Shown here: one piece after another, positions 55,764 to 62,855 of the stretch
Position numbering within the stretch: the first letter of the stretch is position 1
Layout of the letters: the number at the start of each line of letters is the position of its first letter
Origin: Halobacteriovorax marinus
GTDB lineage: Bacteria; Bdellovibrionota; Bacteriovoracia; Bacteriovoracales; Bacteriovoracaceae
NCBI GenBank assembly: GCA_002163155.1
Contig: MAAO01000005.1
Coordinates: 1 to 64,000 of the forward strand
Direction: 5' to 3'
Length of the DNA: 64,000 nucleotides
Made by a program: the position numbers and the translations under genes
The notes under the pieces: model-generated
Seen by the model: the letters and a program-made list of their open reading frames with translations, nothing else
Told to the model about the DNA's origin: nothing
Database searches by the model: none

Positions 55764-57058
55764 TTTTCCCAGTAACTTTCCTCAAGGCTTTGCTCTTTAA
55801 CTGGAAGTCCGTGATATAGCCTTGGTGAATTTTGCTTTAAGACCTCGTAACTTACTCTATTTGCATATTTACAAACTTGATGAATAGATGAGTAAGTTAA
55901 GAATTGATCCTTATGTTTTGGAGAATTTGGTAGAACTTCTCTGTGGTAACAATTTGCTGCAATATCGTGAAGAACGGCAGCTAGAGCAGCATCTCCCGCC
56001 CCATTTGTATTCTTAATCTCACCAGGTCCACCCATGTAAGGGTTGATATGAGTATAAATTTTTATGGGATTATCACATCTATCTTTCACCATCGCTCTTG
56101 AGTACTCATATTCATTATATTCGGCCAAGCTTTTGGTATGGATCATGTCCTTAGTTTGCCTCGCTAGCTCTTTTTCAACAAAAGCACAAATATAGAGACC
56201 TCTTTTACCTACGGTGAGAAGAGTCATATCAACATAATCCAAAGACTTCTCCCCCGCTAATAGAGGATCTTCTTCGTTAAATAACGCTTTGGCTTCTTGA
56301 TCATTCATAGCAAGAATCGAAACAAACTCTTCAATAATACCTAAGAAGAATTCTCTTTTTTCACTCACTAAACTGGATGTTCCAAGTGAAAGAATAACTG
56401 GAACATCGTTAGCTTTAGCAATTGTTAATGCTTTGATAGTTGCAGCGAAAATGGGTGAATTCTCATCACGTAAGAGATAAGTTGAAACAAGTAGAGCACT
56501 TGCTCCAGCGACTATATCAGTGGGGATAAATTCAGGAGTTAACTCGTTCATGATTCCCTTACCGATACCGAATGTTCTTTCTTTGTCGGGAGTAAGAAAA
56601 CACATGGCACGGGCCATTTTTCCACTTTTTGGTTCTAAGTGAGAAAAATCAACTTTTGAACTAGTTGTACATATATACTTAAAGGCATAGTCACCTACAT
56701 GAATATTTTTACAAATTGTTCCAAGCGCCACAGATTTGTCATCAGCGAGGATAGAATAATTATGTAGTGTATTGCCAATGGCCCCACCAGCATACTCTCC
56801 GACAATTCTATCATCTCCTAGGAGTTCTTGATAAATACTCTCAACAATATCATTGTCGAGGACGCTGGATTCACCTTTTATGAGTCCAAACTTTTCTAAG
56901 AATTCATCACTAACTTCCACTTCAATATCTACTAAGAGCTGGTCTATACCTACGATATAGATATTCTCTTTACGTGAAAAGTCAGTATCAAACGATAGTC
57001 TGCCCCCATCAGCAACAGGGAAATAGTGCTTCGTTTTTCTCTTACCTGGAAATCTCAT
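55760..57058 (-). CDS. gsk: Inosine/guanosine kinase
   Basis: Gsk is a PfkB-family nucleoside kinase of purine salvage, phosphorylating guanosine and inosine. The protein tracks the E. coli enzyme (434 residues) from end to end at 432 residues. It starts FPGKRKTKHYFPV and has VGIDQLLVDIEVEVSDEF, GAIGNTLHNYSILADD, AGASALLVSTYL, NTNGAGDAALAAVLHDIAAN with the catalytic Asp, and ends PVKEQSLEESYW. The closeness of the match is notable for a non-gammaproteobacterium-like context. GAGG precedes the ATG. It is convergent with the 1087-residue gene, overlapping 4 bases. Confidence 0.95.
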   Translation of the reverse strand: MRFPGKRKTKHYFPVADGGRLSFDTDFSRKENIYIVGIDQLLVDIEVEVSDEFLEKFGLIKGESSVLDNDIVESIYQELLGDDRIVGEYAGGAIGNTLHNYSILADDKSVALGTICKNIHVGDYAFKYICTTSSKVDFSHLEPKSGKMARAMCFLTPDKERTFGIGKGIMNELTPEFIPTDIVAGASALLVSTYLLRDENSPIFAATIKALTIAKANDVPVILSLGTSSLVSEKREFFLGIIEEFVSILAMNDQEAKALFNEEDPLLAGEKSLDYVDMTLLTVGKRGLYICAFVEKELARQTKDMIHTKSLAEYNEYEYSRAMVKDRCDNPIKIYTHINPYMGGPGEIKNTNGAGDAALAAVLHDIAANCYHREVLPNSPKHKDQFLTYSSIHQVCKYANRVSYEVLKQNSPRLYHGLPVKEQSLEESYWEN

Positions 57059-57174
57059 TATAACCTCAAATATGTAAATTTAAGCTAACTTATACCTAAT
57101 TCTACTGGCCCTCAACAACGATAGTCATTTTTTCATGACTTAAAAAAGGAGAAGAAGTTTCCTTATACAAGGGT

Positions 57175-57203
57175 TTGAAATCAGGTGAGAATAAGAATAT
57201 AAT
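57175..57203 (+). promoter_or_regulatory. Consensus-like sigma70 promoter with +1 at the start codon
   Basis: TTGAAA (57175-57180), a spacer of exactly 17, TATAAT (57198-57203), then seven bases and the ATG at 57211. The distance from the -10 box puts +1 at the ATG, so translation would be leaderless. The in-frame TTG at 57175 that could be mistaken for a start codon is the -35 box. Confidence 0.75.
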
Positions 57204-57210
57204 TATATTA

Positions 57211-58095
57211 ATGAACTCAATTATAAAAAATTTATTTAGAATCACAATCGCCTTTGTAATCTCCATGATCTGCGTACAAGCTGCTCAAATAGCAGTGGTA
57301 TCCGTTCCTAAGGCCGTTATTTTTTCAGATCAAAACCTTACAACTCCGCTTGGCTACATCGCTTATGGAAAGAAAGTAAGAGTGGGAGAAGTTGAAAGGA
57401 AGGATGGGACAGTACTTCCTATCGTAATATCGGGAAGAATTGCCTATATCCAGATAAAAGATATCTCCATAAAGTCCTTCAATGAAGAAGAAGGTTACAA
57501 GAACCCTAAAATTACTGAACACGATGTTGCCTTAACGTTTCAGACAGATCAGGACAAATTGTCTGAGAATAATTTTGCCTCACTATCACTCGGCTCCTTC
57601 TCCGGTGGAAACGAATGGAAGTCGATTTCAGATAGTTCAAATGATGACGTTTCAAATTTTAAAATTTTCTCTCTTCATATGGAACATAGAAACCCGATTC
57701 AAAGAGTTTCTTGGGGATTTGGACTTAGTTATATTTCTGTAACTCAAAGCGAGTTAAAAGCGAAAACACTAACTATAGATGGCAATCTCTACTATGCCCT
57801 ATTCCACTTTCACTATTTGACTATTGAAGGCTTTGGAGGACTCTCGTTCTCTGGAGATTTCCAGTTGATTCAGGGAGATGATGTACAAAAAACTAAAGGT
57901 ATCGCCTACGGTTATAATTTTGGAGGAATTGCGAGAGTACTTCCTTACTCAAAATTAGGATTTTTTGCAGGTGTGGCCTTGAAGAAGCTAATCATTAAAG
58001 ATCTGGAACCCATCGAAGACGCAAATGAAAATGATGTTTACCTAAACTCCCTATCAGGAGTTAATATATTTGCAGGTGTCTCTTACAAGTTTTAA
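57211..58095 (+). CDS. Exported protein, outer-membrane-barrel-like
   Basis: This 294-residue protein starts with a signal peptide (ATG at 57211; cleavage likely after CVQAA). Residues about 30-90 resemble a small SH3-like domain (VPKAVIFSDQNLTTPLGYI). The rest alternates aromatic and polar residues in short strands and ends in VNIFAGVSYKF, the C-terminal Phe pattern of outer-membrane barrels. Gly-rich LGFFAGVALKK and GFGLSYISVT are typical of such barrels. The family is not recognised. Transcription from the upstream promoter would start at the ATG. Confidence 0.7.
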   Translation: MNSIIKNLFRITIAFVISMICVQAAQIAVVSVPKAVIFSDQNLTTPLGYIAYGKKVRVGEVERKDGTVLPIVISGRIAYIQIKDISIKSFNEEEGYKNPKITEHDVALTFQTDQDKLSENNFASLSLGSFSGGNEWKSISDSSNDDVSNFKIFSLHMEHRNPIQRVSWGFGLSYISVTQSELKAKTLTIDGNLYYALFHFHYLTIEGFGGLSFSGDFQLIQGDDVQKTKGIAYGYNFGGIARVLPYSKLGFFAGVALKKLIIKDLEPIEDANENDVYLNSLSGVNIFAGVSYKF

Positions 58096-58201
58096 AACAA
58101 TTAAAACTATTTCAATATAAACAGCAGGAAATAGAAAACTTCAAAGAAGTGGTCAATTAAAGAAATTTTAAAGCTGTACGATATGAAAGACTGCAAATAC
58201 T

Positions 58202-59065
58202 TTAAAAACAATTCCAAATAAAATTATTCACTTCACCGTGAACTTTATGTCTCTTCCTGCAGAGGAAAACTTCCATCTTAGGTTCCACATCTAAGTGCTT
58301 TAAATGAGTGAGCTTCTTTTTCTTAAGCAGACCCGTAATCATATGGTCAGAGAGCCTTCCCCAACCAAGCCCTTGTTCAATAAGTTCTTTCTTAGAGAGA
58401 ATATCAGTAACTTCCCACTTTAATTCTTCATCTTCAATTGAACGATTTAGTGCAAAATCTCTCATGGTACTTCTTTGAATAATATGAGGATGTTTAATAA
58501 GGTTTTTTCTAGTTTGGTCTTTCTTATTAAGCTTTAAGAAAGGATGATCACTGGCAATAACTAAGGGGAGTTTAAATGTTTCTAATTTCTTATACTCATA
58601 ACTTTCTTTATTATTCAAATTTTCAAACAGGGCCAAATCAACGAGGTCCTCCTCCAACATCTTCTCACCACTTAAAACTTCTCTATGCATGACTATTTCT
58701 GTTGTAGGGTACTTGTTCATGGCAGACTTAATAACTTTATACAGCTCTTCTAAAGAGCACATACTACTGGCGCTCAGAGAGAGCTTCATTTCAACACCTG
58801 AGAATATATTCTGGCAATTTTCTAAAAATAAATCGTATTCTTTAGTAAGGCTTTTCGATTTAAAAAGAAATTCTTCCCCCTTAGGAGTTAGCTTTGGTCG
58901 ATACGCACTCTTATCTAAAACCTTAAAGCCCAATTGCTCTTCAAGGTTATTTAGTGAGTAATTAATCGCCGATTTGGCACGAAAGAGCTTATCAGCAGCT
59001 TTTGAGATACTACCTTCTTCATACACAGTCTTTAAACAAATGATCTGATCTATAGTTATAATCAT
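58202..59065 (-). CDS. LysR-family transcriptional regulator
   Basis: This 287-residue regulator has an N-terminal winged helix-turn-helix (about 3-62) with SISKAADKLFRAKSAINYSLNNLEEQLGFKVLDK. A substrate-binding domain follows (about 90-285). It diverges from yceI with 122 bases between the starts, the classic arrangement for a LysR protein controlling its neighbour. Its ATG overlaps an inverted repeat and an extended -10 box, suggesting autoregulation and leaderless translation. The inducer is unknown; a redox or quinone signal would fit the target genes. Confidence 0.92.
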   Translation of the reverse strand: MIITIDQIICLKTVYEEGSISKAADKLFRAKSAINYSLNNLEEQLGFKVLDKSAYRPKLTPKGEEFLFKSKSLTKEYDLFLENCQNIFSGVEMKLSLSASSMCSLEELYKVIKSAMNKYPTTEIVMHREVLSGEKMLEEDLVDLALFENLNNKESYEYKKLETFKLPLVIASDHPFLKLNKKDQTRKNLIKHPHIIQRSTMRDFALNRSIEDEELKWEVTDILSKKELIEQGLGWGRLSDHMITGLLKKKKLTHLKHLDVEPKMEVFLCRKRHKVHGEVNNFIWNCF

Positions 59066-59080
59066 GTTCTAATTATAGCA
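59057..59080 (-). promoter_or_regulatory. lysR promoter and overlapping LysR-type inverted repeat
   Basis: TATAAT (59057-59062) and ATTATA (59072-59077) form a palindrome with a 9-base centre that includes the lysR start codon (59063-59065). On the minus strand the right arm reads TGC-TATAAT, followed by six bases and the ATG, which is an extended -10 with +1 at the start codon. A LysR dimer could bind the palindrome and repress its own gene. Confidence 0.55.
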
Positions 59081-59148
59081 CAAGTTTATCAAATTAATGT
59101 ACTTTTTTCCTAACCTATTCTGCCGTAGAGTAAGGGTAAGAAAACTAA

Positions 59149-59168
59149 GTCCAAACAAAGAATTGGAC
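59149..59168 (+). promoter_or_regulatory. Inverted repeat upstream of yceI, operator candidate
   Basis: GTCCAA (59149-59154), an 8-base spacer and TTGGAC (59163-59168) form a perfect inverted repeat in the lysR-yceI gap, 19 bases before the yceI ATG. It is a candidate binding site for the divergent LysR protein. A hairpin in the yceI mRNA leader is the alternative. Confidence 0.45.
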
Positions 59169-59187
59169 ATAAATTAAGGAGAACGAA

Positions 59188-59727
59188 ATGAAATTACTAA
59201 GTACAATTCTATTACTACTATCAATAAATAATACTATGGCCACTGGTGTGAACTTGGAGAAGAGTTCATTTACTTGGACGGCGACTAAGAAAGTCGGATC
59301 CGGACACACAGGCGTTATAAAATTGAAAGAAGCCAACATTAACGTTTCCAAAGGAATACTCACGTCGGGAAATTTTGTGGCCGATATAAACTCCATAAAT
59401 GTTACTGATCTAAGTGGAGAATGGAGAGACAAGTTCTTAGGACATATTAAAAGTGCTGATTTCTTCAATGTACAGAAATTTCCAACGGCAACTTTTAAAA
59501 TCACGCAAGTAAGAGATGGCTACCTATATGGAATCTTAACTATTAAAGGAAAGTCACAAAATGTTTCTATGCCCTATAAGAAAACGGGAAAAGCTTATGT
59601 TGCTGAATTTGAGTTTGACCGAACAAAATTTGACATGATTTATGGTTCTGGAAATTTCTTTAAGGGACTTGGCGATAAAGTCATTAAAGATTTAGTTCAT
59701 TTAAAAATTAAATTAGTTACAAAATAA
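59188..59727 (+). CDS. YceI-family periplasmic protein
   Basis: The 179-residue product has a signal peptide (about 1-18) and one YceI lipocalin-like domain. SSFTWTATKKVGSGHTGVIKL opens it, and GHIKSADFFNVQKFPTATFKI is the family signature. YceI proteins bind long isoprenoid lipids or quinones in the periplasm. AAGGAG precedes the ATG. It begins a same-strand set, yceI-yqjG-pirin-slyD, that suggests a quinone or redox-stress function. It is read divergently from lysR. Confidence 0.92.
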   Translation: MKLLSTILLLLSINNTMATGVNLEKSSFTWTATKKVGSGHTGVIKLKEANINVSKGILTSGNFVADINSINVTDLSGEWRDKFLGHIKSADFFNVQKFPTATFKITQVRDGYLYGILTIKGKSQNVSMPYKKTGKAYVAEFEFDRTKFDMIYGSGNFFKGLGDKVIKDLVHLKIKLVTK

Positions 59728-59749
59728 TCAAAATATAGAGGATAGTATC

Positions 59750-60682
59750 ATGAGTAAATTAGTAGACGGAAAATGGATAAAAGGAACAATCATTAGTAGT
59801 GATAAGACTGGAGCTTACGCTAGAGAGCCTAGGTCCTTTAGAGAGTTTATTAGCTCTACCAATGAGGTCTTTACACCCGATTCAGGACGCTATCACCTCT
59901 ATGTTAGTTACGCTTGTCCCTGGGCCACCAGGGCCCTTATTTACAGGAAACTAAAAGGCCTAGAAGAACATATTACAGTGAGTGTTGTTCATCCTGATCT
60001 ACTGGAAAATGGATGGGAGTTTAATACTAATTACAAAGATGCGACAAGCGATGAAGTGAATAAGGCCAAATATCTCTATGAAGTTTATCAAAATGCAGAT
60101 TCATTAGCTTCTACAAGTGTTACCGTTCCAGTTCTTTGGGATAAATTAACTAGCACAATTGTAAATAATGAATCATCTGAAATAATTAGAATGTTTAATT
60201 CATCTTTTAACGATCTCACAGGGAATGATCTAGATTTCTATCCTCAAGAAAAGAGAGAAGAGATTGATAAACTTAATGAGCAGATTTATCATGCAGTAAA
60301 TAATGGTGTTTACAGGGCCGGTTTTGCAAAAACTCAAGAGACCTATGAGCAAGCAGTGACAAAACTATTTTCTTGTCTAGATGAATTAGAAATTATTTTA
60401 GAAAATAAAAAATTTCTCACAGGAGATGAAATGACGGAGGCTGATCTTCGTCTAATTCCTACCCTCTTAAGATTTGACCTTGTGTACTATGTTCACTTCA
60501 AATGTAATATAAGAAGAATTTCTGATTATAAAAATCTTTCAAGGTACACAAAAGAGCTATATGAAATAAAAGAAATTAAAGAATCCACGAACTTTGATCA
60601 TATCAAGCGACATTACTATTATAGTCATAAAGATATTAATCCTTATAGAATTATTCCTTGTGGTCCAGAGAAGTTATTCTAG
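59750..60682 (+). CDS. yqjG: Glutathionyl-hydroquinone reductase (YqjG/ECM4 type)
   Basis: This 310-residue Xi-class glutathione transferase relative is a cytosolic enzyme that reduces glutathionyl-hydroquinones. The active-site Cys 56 lies in YACPWATR. The YHLYVSYACPW and HPDLLENGWEF segments match the family, as does TEADLRLIPTLLRFD in the C-terminal helical domain. A GAGG ribosome-binding site precedes the ATG. It begins 22 bases after yceI. The pirin gene starts 14 bases later. Confidence 0.92.
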   Translation: MSKLVDGKWIKGTIISSDKTGAYAREPRSFREFISSTNEVFTPDSGRYHLYVSYACPWATRALIYRKLKGLEEHITVSVVHPDLLENGWEFNTNYKDATSDEVNKAKYLYEVYQNADSLASTSVTVPVLWDKLTSTIVNNESSEIIRMFNSSFNDLTGNDLDFYPQEKREEIDKLNEQIYHAVNNGVYRAGFAKTQETYEQAVTKLFSCLDELEIILENKKFLTGDEMTEADLRLIPTLLRFDLVYYVHFKCNIRRISDYKNLSRYTKELYEIKEIKESTNFDHIKRHYYYSHKDINPYRIIPCGPEKLF

Positions 60683-60696
60683 GACGCGGAGATTTT

Positions 60697-61575
60697 ATGA
60701 GTAGAAAAGAAGTGATAGAAATTCTAAAAAAAGAAGAACAGCACTGGGTAGGAGATGGATTCTTAGTCAGCTCCATGTTCTCTCCTAATCATAGACTAAG
60801 CGAATATTTAAGCCCCTTTCTCTTATTAGACTACGCCTCACCTAAAGAGTTTTCAAAAACTAATTTAAGAAGAGGAGTGGGAGTTCATCCCCATCGCGGT
60901 TTTGAAACTGTTACTCTAGCTTATAAAGGAGAAGTTGAGCATAGGGATTCATCGGGAGGTGGAGGAATTATAAAAGAAGGTGATGTTCAGTGGATGACGG
61001 CCGGAAGTGGACTTGTACATGAAGAATTTCATTCTAAAGAATTTTCCAACCAGGGAGGTGATTTTGAAATGGTACAGCTTTGGGTCAATCTTCCCAAGCA
61101 ATTTAAAATGACTGAACCACGTTATCAGGGAGTTAAAGAAACTCAGTTTGAAAGAATAGAACTTTCAGATGGCGTTGATATGAAAATCATTGCAGGCAGT
61201 TATAAAACTCATCAAGGTTCTTTTAAAACCTACTCACCTATAAATATCTACGATTTATGTCTTAAAAACGCTAGTTGCGCAGAGATACAATTACCCAAAA
61301 TGACTAATAGCTTAATTCTAGTAAGAAGAGGTTCTATTAAGGTTGGTCAAAAGGAAATTAAAGCTGGAGAATTGGCAATTTTTGAGAGAGATGGAGACTT
61401 GATTGCCTTAGAAGCGATGCAAAGTAGTGAATTATTAATGCTTAACGGTGAACCAATTAATGAGCCTATTTTTAGTTATGGACCCTTTGTAATGAACTCA
61501 AAACAAGAGATCCTACAGGCGATAGATGACTATAATTCAGGAAACATGGGAAAGTTCCCCTCATCCCTTCCCTAA
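60697..61575 (+). CDS. Pirin-family protein
   Basis: This 292-residue bicupin probably has quercetinase-like or redox-sensing activity. Metal ligands are visible in GVHPHRGFETVTL (two His) and GSGLVHEEFHS (His and Glu), as in pirins. The open frame extends to 60658. I place the start at ATG 60697 because CGGAG lies before it and the upstream stretch overlaps yqjG. It is cytosolic. With yceI and yqjG it forms a redox-type operon. It is slightly longer than E. coli YhhW (about 230). Confidence 0.9.
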   Translation: MSRKEVIEILKKEEQHWVGDGFLVSSMFSPNHRLSEYLSPFLLLDYASPKEFSKTNLRRGVGVHPHRGFETVTLAYKGEVEHRDSSGGGGIIKEGDVQWMTAGSGLVHEEFHSKEFSNQGGDFEMVQLWVNLPKQFKMTEPRYQGVKETQFERIELSDGVDMKIIAGSYKTHQGSFKTYSPINIYDLCLKNASCAEIQLPKMTNSLILVRRGSIKVGQKEIKAGELAIFERDGDLIALEAMQSSELLMLNGEPINEPIFSYGPFVMNSKQEILQAIDDYNSGNMGKFPSSLP

Positions 61576-61673
61576 TATTGAATAAACTCGCTTCAAAGAG
61601 CTCGAACCCTTTTAGTAGTAAGGGAATTATGATATAAAGAAAATAGATTAAATCATAATTATAGGAGATTCAT

Positions 61674-62174
61674 ATGAGTGCAGATACAGTAAAAGACAAC
61701 CATGTCGTTGAAATCAACTACACCTTAAAAGACGGTGAAGGACAATTAATTGATTCTTCTGATCAAGCGGGAGGGCCTATGGTCTATATTCATGGACATG
61801 AAAATATCCTTCCAAAACTTGAAAGTGAACTTGCGGGAAAATCAGTTGGGGATAGCTTTAAATTAGAATTAAAAGCAGAAGACGCCTACGGTGAATACCA
61901 TGATCAAATGGTTCAAACAATTCCAAAGACAGAATTTCCTGATGTGGATAAAATACAAGTGGGAATGCAATTTCAAGTTCAAACTGAAAGCGGAGAGCCT
62001 ATTCCAGTTATGGTTAAAGAAATTCAATCCGAAAGTATTGTATTAGATGGCAACCATCCACTAGCAGGTCTAGACCTGAAATTTGACGTAGAGGTCGCTT
62101 CTATTCGCGTCGCTACTGAAGATGAAATAAGCCATGGACACTTACATGCCCACGGTGAATCTTGCGGTCATTAA
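61674..62174 (+). CDS. slyD: SlyD-type FKBP peptidyl-prolyl isomerase
   Basis: The 166-residue protein is a cytosolic prolyl isomerase and metallochaperone. The FKBP domain with its inserted IF chaperone domain is recognised by NHVVEINYTLKDGEG, ENILPKLESELAGKSVGD and ELKAEDAYGEY. The C-terminus is His-rich (SHGHLHAHGESCGH) and would bind Ni or Zn, as in SlyD. The tail is short compared with E. coli SlyD. TAGGAG precedes the ATG. The 98-base gap after the pirin gene may hold its own promoter. Confidence 0.92.
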   Translation: MSADTVKDNHVVEINYTLKDGEGQLIDSSDQAGGPMVYIHGHENILPKLESELAGKSVGDSFKLELKAEDAYGEYHDQMVQTIPKTEFPDVDKIQVGMQFQVQTESGEPIPVMVKEIQSESIVLDGNHPLAGLDLKFDVEVASIRVATEDEISHGHLHAHGESCGH

Positions 62175-62189
62175 TTTAAGAAAGATATC

Positions 62190-62212
62190 AGGTACCCTTT
62201 AATGGGGTACCT
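62190..62212. terminator. Bidirectional stem-loop between slyD and the methyltransferase gene
   Basis: AGGTACCC (62190-62197) and GGGTACCT (62205-62212) form a perfect 8-bp stem with a 7-base loop, placed between the two convergent stop codons (62174 and 62217). Neither flank has a long T-run, so termination strength is uncertain. Confidence 0.6.
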
Positions 62213-62216
62213 AACT

Positions 62217-62855
62217 TTACCAAATGAACGGAATCAATTTAGATCTAGAATTACAGAAACTCTCATACTCCTCACCAAGTTCTTTAATCATCTCCTTTTC
62301 CTCATAAGAAATTCTCCTATAGAAACAAAAGAACATCAGAATAAAGCTCGCCCCTGCTGCAAAGAAAGAATGAAGCATGATACAAGTGAAGAAGTAAGTC
62401 ATAAAAGCTCCGGTATAGCTAGGATGACAAACAACTTTGTAGGGACCAGACTTTACAACTTTTTGATCTGACTCCACATTAATATGCCAGGTGAAGAAAT
62501 CACCGAGTTCTTTATAGGCCCAACTTCTTAGAATTAACCCAAAGACTGCCAATACAGTAGCCGCAATGGCATAGGGAGACCATTCCATGGAAGAAGGGTA
62601 CTTAAAATAGATGGCCTCAAATAGACATAGAAATTGAGAGATATAGATTGACCAAATAATCTGTAATGCCGTTCCCTGATCTTTATCATTGGCCGCTTTT
62701 TTAAATGGGCTATAACTTGGCTGATAAACAGAGGCCATCACAGCAATTGCAATGAGCACATGTATTTTACTATTCGTCCAAATGGAAGACTCTATCAATG
62801 AGAAGGCCCCCACAAAGATGAGGGCTAAAATTAAACCTAAGAATCCTTTTTTCAT
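62217..62855 (-). CDS. Isoprenylcysteine carboxyl methyltransferase-like membrane protein
   Basis: This 212-residue integral membrane protein has about five hydrophobic segments. The C-terminal signature VVKSGPYKVVCHPSYTGAF and the late YEEKEMIKELGEEYESF match the ICMT/phospholipid methyltransferase family, which uses S-adenosylmethionine. Bacterial members have mixed or unknown substrates. Its start overlaps the stop of the upstream RND gene by 4 bases, so the two are coupled. The transporter and methyltransferase together suggest an envelope lipid role, by inference. Confidence 0.85.
   Translation of the reverse strand: MKKGFLGLILALIFVGAFSLIESSIWTNSKIHVLIAIAVMASVYQPSYSPFKKAANDKDQGTALQIIWSIYISQFLCLFEAIYFKYPSSMEWSPYAIAATVLAVFGLILRSWAYKELGDFFTWHINVESDQKVVKSGPYKVVCHPSYTGAFMTYFFTCIMLHSFFAAGASFILMFFCFYRRISYEEKEMIKELGEEYESFCNSRSKLIPFIW

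Noticed and set aside
57175-57210. TTG at 57175 as the start of the barrel-like protein
   Set aside because: It is the -35 element of a promoter with perfect 17-base spacing. The ATG at 57211 begins the signal peptide.
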